Positions 61,176 through 64,000 of a stretch of 64,000 nt of DNA are shown here, in pieces; within the stretch, counting starts at the first letter, position 1, and every line of letters begins with the position of its first letter. A program made the translations under genes and the position numbers. A model generated the notes under the pieces. The model did not search any database. It had not been told where the DNA came from and saw only the letters and a program-made list of their open reading frames with translations. Source of the DNA: UBA5314 sp964635975 (GTDB taxonomy: Bacteria; Bacillota; Syntrophomonadia; Syntrophomonadales; Syntrophomonadaceae); the NCBI GenBank assembly GCA_964635975.1, contig CAZWPO010000007.1:62001-126000 (forward strand), written 5' to 3'.

Positions 61176-62003
61176 CTATTGTCTTTGGCAGCCATCGCAA
61201 TAATAAATGCTGCCCCCCAGATAGCTTTCTTTTTTAATGGTGCCTTTACACCTTGTGCAGGCTTGGCCAACGGTATTTTTGCTCAAGCTGGTTTGATATC
61301 CCCCCGGACGCCCGTACAGGTCTTTTTCGGTATCTCTTCCTCCCTGGCCAGCCATTTGGGACAGAACGGTCTTTATTGATTTAAAAAGTCTGGCTCTTTC
61401 ATTTTCTGTCAGCGAATCTATTTTTCTTTTGGGATGAATACCGGAGTGATAGAGAATATCCTGTAAGACCCCGTTGCCCAATCCCGGAATACGCTGTTCA
61501 GTGGCTAAAAAGGCTTTGGCGCTGAGTTTTTGCGCTTCCGGGGCTGAAATCATATCAGCAAAATATTTATCATCAAAGCTTTCCGTTAATGGTGAAGGTT
61601 TTTCCCGGGCTACTAGATAGTAGGGATTATCAAGGTTTCCGTCAAGGAAAGCACCTAACCCTCCATACATCTGAACCGACGCAGAAAGTGCGGTATCATC
61701 CTCAAATTCGATCAGCATCTGGTGTTTCTTGGTGCGAGGTTCGCCCTTTTGATGGTAGCGCAGATTCACCCCATCCCCAAAAAGCATCTTGACCGTACCA
61801 GCCTCAATTTCTACCAGTCCTCCATATCCCACGGCACCATCGATTGTCTTTCCCTGCAAAAGGCCTTCAAATCCTTCTGGATCCCCGTAAAACCAGGCCA
61901 ACTTATGGGGTGTATGGCCAGTGATCACTTTGGTGATTTTCTTTCCAGACAGCTCCTTGCGAATTTGACCTGCTATGGATAAAGCTTCAGGTAATTCCAG
62001 CAT
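61176..62003 (-). CDS. Fpg/Nei-family DNA glycosylase-like protein lacking the catalytic proline
   Basis: A 275-residue protein with the Fpg/Nei fold. The central AFLATEQRIPGLGNGVLQDIL is the helix-two-turn-helix, and CTRCKGTIKKESYLGGS with YYCDGCQ is the zinc finger (C-x2-C-x16-C-x2-C). In Fpg the nucleophile is Pro after the start Met (MPELPE); here the start reads MLELPEA with Leu, while Glu3 is kept. The DNA-binding parts suggest lesion binding or a different catalytic group. Similar MxELPE variants occur in Clostridia and are annotated as endonuclease VIII family. Alternative upstream starts do not provide a Pro. Confidence 0.8.
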   Translation of the reverse strand: MLELPEALSIAGQIRKELSGKKITKVITGHTPHKLAWFYGDPEGFEGLLQGKTIDGAVGYGGLVEIEAGTVKMLFGDGVNLRYHQKGEPRTKKHQMLIEFEDDTALSASVQMYGGLGAFLDGNLDNPYYLVAREKPSPLTESFDDKYFADMISAPEAQKLSAKAFLATEQRIPGLGNGVLQDILYHSGIHPKRKIDSLTENERARLFKSIKTVLSQMAGQGGRDTEKDLYGRPGGYQTSLSKNTVGQACTRCKGTIKKESYLGGSIYYCDGCQRQ

Positions 62004-62125
62004 TATATCCCCTCTTTTTAATTCTTAGTTTATACCTATGTTACCACTATTCGCATAAACTTCGGCACTGGTATTCCGATGTTTTCCTTTTATAACTCCG
62101 TTTTCATATATTTTTGAAATTGATT

Positions 62126-62167
62126 GAAAAAGAGAACGGGATTGGGTGTAAACCTAATCCCGTTCTC
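62126..62167 (-). terminator. Terminator of the beta-propeller gene
   Basis: GAGAACGGGATT and AATCCCGTTCTC form a 12-bp stem (62132-62143 with 62156-62167) capped by a GG/CC stem; on the minus strand TTTTTC follows. Confidence 0.85.
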
Positions 62168-62180
62168 CAAGTCCTTAAAA

Positions 62181-63848
62181 TTAAATTGATTGAAGTATAG
62201 TCCCAAAATCTCCGACTAAAATATAGCTGCTACCAATACAGTTCACGTCATTCAAGAAATGGCCAGTGACAGTATCGTGAACCACCCATTCTGCACCATC
62301 ATCAGACAAAGCCACCTTTCCGGGCGGGCCAACTGCGACAAAAGTATTCAGACAGTATCGGACTCCCTGCCAAAAGGGCCCCTCGTCAATGGAATTATCT
62401 ACCCAGGTTTTGCCGTCGCTTGAAGTAAGAATCAGACCGAAATCACCTACTGCAACAAAAGTTCCCTGTCCGTAGGCAACTGACGCAATGGAGTCTAAAC
62501 CAGGCCCACTGATTTCAGCATTCCATGTTTCACCACCATCGGATGAACTGAGAATAGTTTTATTATTTCCAACTGCAATAAAAATACCATCACCATAAGC
62601 CACTCCAAAGAGGTCCGCAAAGGTGCCCGAAGACTGTAAATCCCAGCTTTTTTGTTCTGTAGACGTCAATATTATCCCCTTCTCTCCCACTATCGCAAAC
62701 CTGCCAGCACCATAGGCGACCCCATTCAAATTATTACTTGGTTCTATCGGTCTAATTACCCAGTTTGTGCCGTCTGGAGAAACAGCAATGGTTCCGCCAT
62801 TCCCCACAGCTAAGAAACTGCTTGATGCGTAGACAACATCCTGGAGGATTTCATTGCCGACTTGCTCCTGCTTCGTCCAGTCATCACCATTGGATGAAGA
62901 TGCAATGGTTCCATCGGTTCCTACTGCCACAAAAATGTTAGCCCCGTAGCTAATGGCGAATAAGTCATTATAAAAACCTGAGCTCCTTTCCGTCCACTGG
63001 CTTCCATCATTTGAGGTCAGAATAAATCCCCCAAGCCCGACTGCCGCAAAAAGTCCCGGACTGCCTGTGACACCTAATAAAAGCCTGTAATCATCTGATA
63101 GAACGGCATCCCATTGCAAGCCATTTGTGGATGTGATTATCACTCCGGTATTCAAATCAAAATCACTTCCAACTGCCAAATAAAGCCCATTTCCGAAAGT
63201 GATCTCTTCCAGGTAAGCAGTTGTATTAGAGTTCGAAAGAGCCCAAATCTCACCATCACTAGAAGTAAGGATAATTCCTCCGCCCCCGGCTGCCACAAAC
63301 AGATTTTCTCCATAAGCAACGCTGTTCAATGGAAACTGGGTAAAGGATCCTTTGCTGTTCCATGCAACACCATCGGTGGAGGTGAATATAGACCCGTTGG
63401 TTCCCACTGCTACAAATATCCCGTTGCCATAAGATACCCCAGTAAGCCAGAATACATCTACACTGCTGCCAGACCAGTTCTCCCCATCCTGGGAAACCAA
63501 GATTATACCGAACTGACCGACCGCCACAAATAAGCCATTCCCATAAGTAACATCATCAATCCAGTTAGAGGTACCGGATTGAATAGAAGTCCAATTTTCT
63601 ACGTCCTGGGAAATCATAATTGTGCCTGAGCTCCCTACAACTAAGAATAAGCCATTTCCAAATCCTGCCCCGGAAAGGTATTCACTCTTGAAGCTCTCCC
63701 TTTGGGTCCAGTTAATTCCGTCTTCAGAACTTAGAATCGTTCCATACTCCCCTGCAGCCACATATTTATCTTCCCCATGAGTAACTGCTCGCAAAACATT
63801 GCCCTGGGGCAGGGGATTTCTCCATTCCCAGCCTATCGTCGATATCAT
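62181..63848 (-). CDS. Beta-propeller protein with 14 repeats
   Basis: 555 residues made almost wholly of about 40-residue repeats with the pattern (V/I)xYGxGxFVAVG...G.I.TSxDGxxW. I count 14 units, for example VTYGNGLFVAVGQFG and VAYGQGTFVAVGDFG. Such repeats build seven-bladed propellers (BNR/YCF48-like), so 14 units equal two propellers. No signal peptide is seen at the ATG at 63848, so it is cytoplasmic or exported by another route. A terminator follows. The function is unknown; propellers mostly bind partners. Confidence 0.75.
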   Translation of the reverse strand: MISTIGWEWRNPLPQGNVLRAVTHGEDKYVAAGEYGTILSSEDGINWTQRESFKSEYLSGAGFGNGLFLVVGSSGTIMISQDVENWTSIQSGTSNWIDDVTYGNGLFVAVGQFGIILVSQDGENWSGSSVDVFWLTGVSYGNGIFVAVGTNGSIFTSTDGVAWNSKGSFTQFPLNSVAYGENLFVAAGGGGIILTSSDGEIWALSNSNTTAYLEEITFGNGLYLAVGSDFDLNTGVIITSTNGLQWDAVLSDDYRLLLGVTGSPGLFAAVGLGGFILTSNDGSQWTERSSGFYNDLFAISYGANIFVAVGTDGTIASSSNGDDWTKQEQVGNEILQDVVYASSSFLAVGNGGTIAVSPDGTNWVIRPIEPSNNLNGVAYGAGRFAIVGEKGIILTSTEQKSWDLQSSGTFADLFGVAYGDGIFIAVGNNKTILSSSDGGETWNAEISGPGLDSIASVAYGQGTFVAVGDFGLILTSSDGKTWVDNSIDEGPFWQGVRYCLNTFVAVGPPGKVALSDDGAEWVVHDTVTGHFLNDVNCIGSSYILVGDFGTILQSI

Positions 63849-64000
63849 AACGTATCACTTCCTCAATGTAATTAGCTCAAAAGACATTTTTTGTGTATCT
63901 GAACTATACATATTTATGCGAGAAAGAGATATTTTGAGAACATGAGCGTCCTTAGAGCTTTTTACCGGTAGCGTCTTGACGAACAAACAGGGGGACGGTT
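63849..64000. other. Window end with start of a GGGGACGG repeat
   Basis: No gene is seen. The last 12 bases (AGGGGGACGGTT) match the left end of the hairpin repeat at 48807-48857, so a second copy probably crosses the edge. Confidence 0.45.

Noticed and set aside
1..64000. CRISPR arrays, rRNA, tRNA and intact insertion sequences
   Set aside because: No regular repeat-spacer pattern, tRNA-like cloverleaf or transposase gene was recognised in either strand by eye; a tRNAscan or IS search would be the decisive test.

Overview
This window looks like a chromosomal segment of an anaerobic, probably spore-forming member of the Clostridia (Firmicutes) with a syntroph- or acetogen-like metabolism. 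The support is indirect: a flavin-based electron-transfer module (HdrABC-MvhD), two acyl-CoA dehydrogenases of butyrate type, a NifV-family synthase beside isocitrate dehydrogenase, an acetate-family transporter, a PdaA-like spore-cortex deacetylase, GatCAB, and strong AGGAGG-type ribosome binding sites with frequent GTG and TTG starts. No rRNA, tRNA, CRISPR array or intact insertion sequence was seen.

Layout. 1-4.7 kb (minus): hdrC-hdrB-hdrA-mvhD plus a truncated FrhB-like gene. hdrA and mvhD each carry one in-frame UGA exactly where the family has a conserved cysteine, each followed by a bacterial SECIS-like hairpin, so both are read here as selenoproteins. 5.5-6.0 kb: tandem structured-RNA-like elements. 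6-9 kb: small membrane, cysteine-hydrolase, CBS and deacetylase genes. 9-14.5 kb (plus): a tight four-gene operon of three unrecognised proteins and a divergent Hsp70/actin-fold ATPase. 15.4-20.5 kb: acetate-family transporter, stalk-domain glucosaminidase, hybrid histidine kinase, DegV. 20.6-26.4 kb (minus): icd, NifV-like synthase, gatB-gatA-gatC. 27-33.4 kb (minus): a RiPP (ribosomally made, modified peptide) cluster with a 37-residue precursor gene, an integrase-like/spermidine-synthase-like fusion, a methyltransferase, a B12-type radical SAM enzyme and an ABC exporter. 33.5-38.4 kb: ligA, pcrA, Smr. 38.4-44.1 kb (minus): trpD-trpC-trpF-aroF-trpE(G), without trpB or trpA. 44.6-48.8 kb: two diguanylate cyclases and a FIST sensor. 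48.9-51.5 kb: tandem acyl-CoA dehydrogenases. 51.7-61.2 kb: GNAT, MocR-type regulator, an ABC importer operon led by a double-cubane-type (2-hydroxyacyl-CoA dehydratase family) protein, and a divergent amidohydrolase. 61.2-63.8 kb: an Fpg/Nei-like protein lacking the catalytic proline and a 14-repeat beta-propeller protein.

The three most notable items are the paired selenoproteins of the Hdr module (a conventional gene caller would truncate or split them), the unusual RiPP cluster whose precursor is very short, and the Hsp70-centred four-gene operon, which has no function I can assign. Functions are assigned from motifs and gene context only; no database search was possible.
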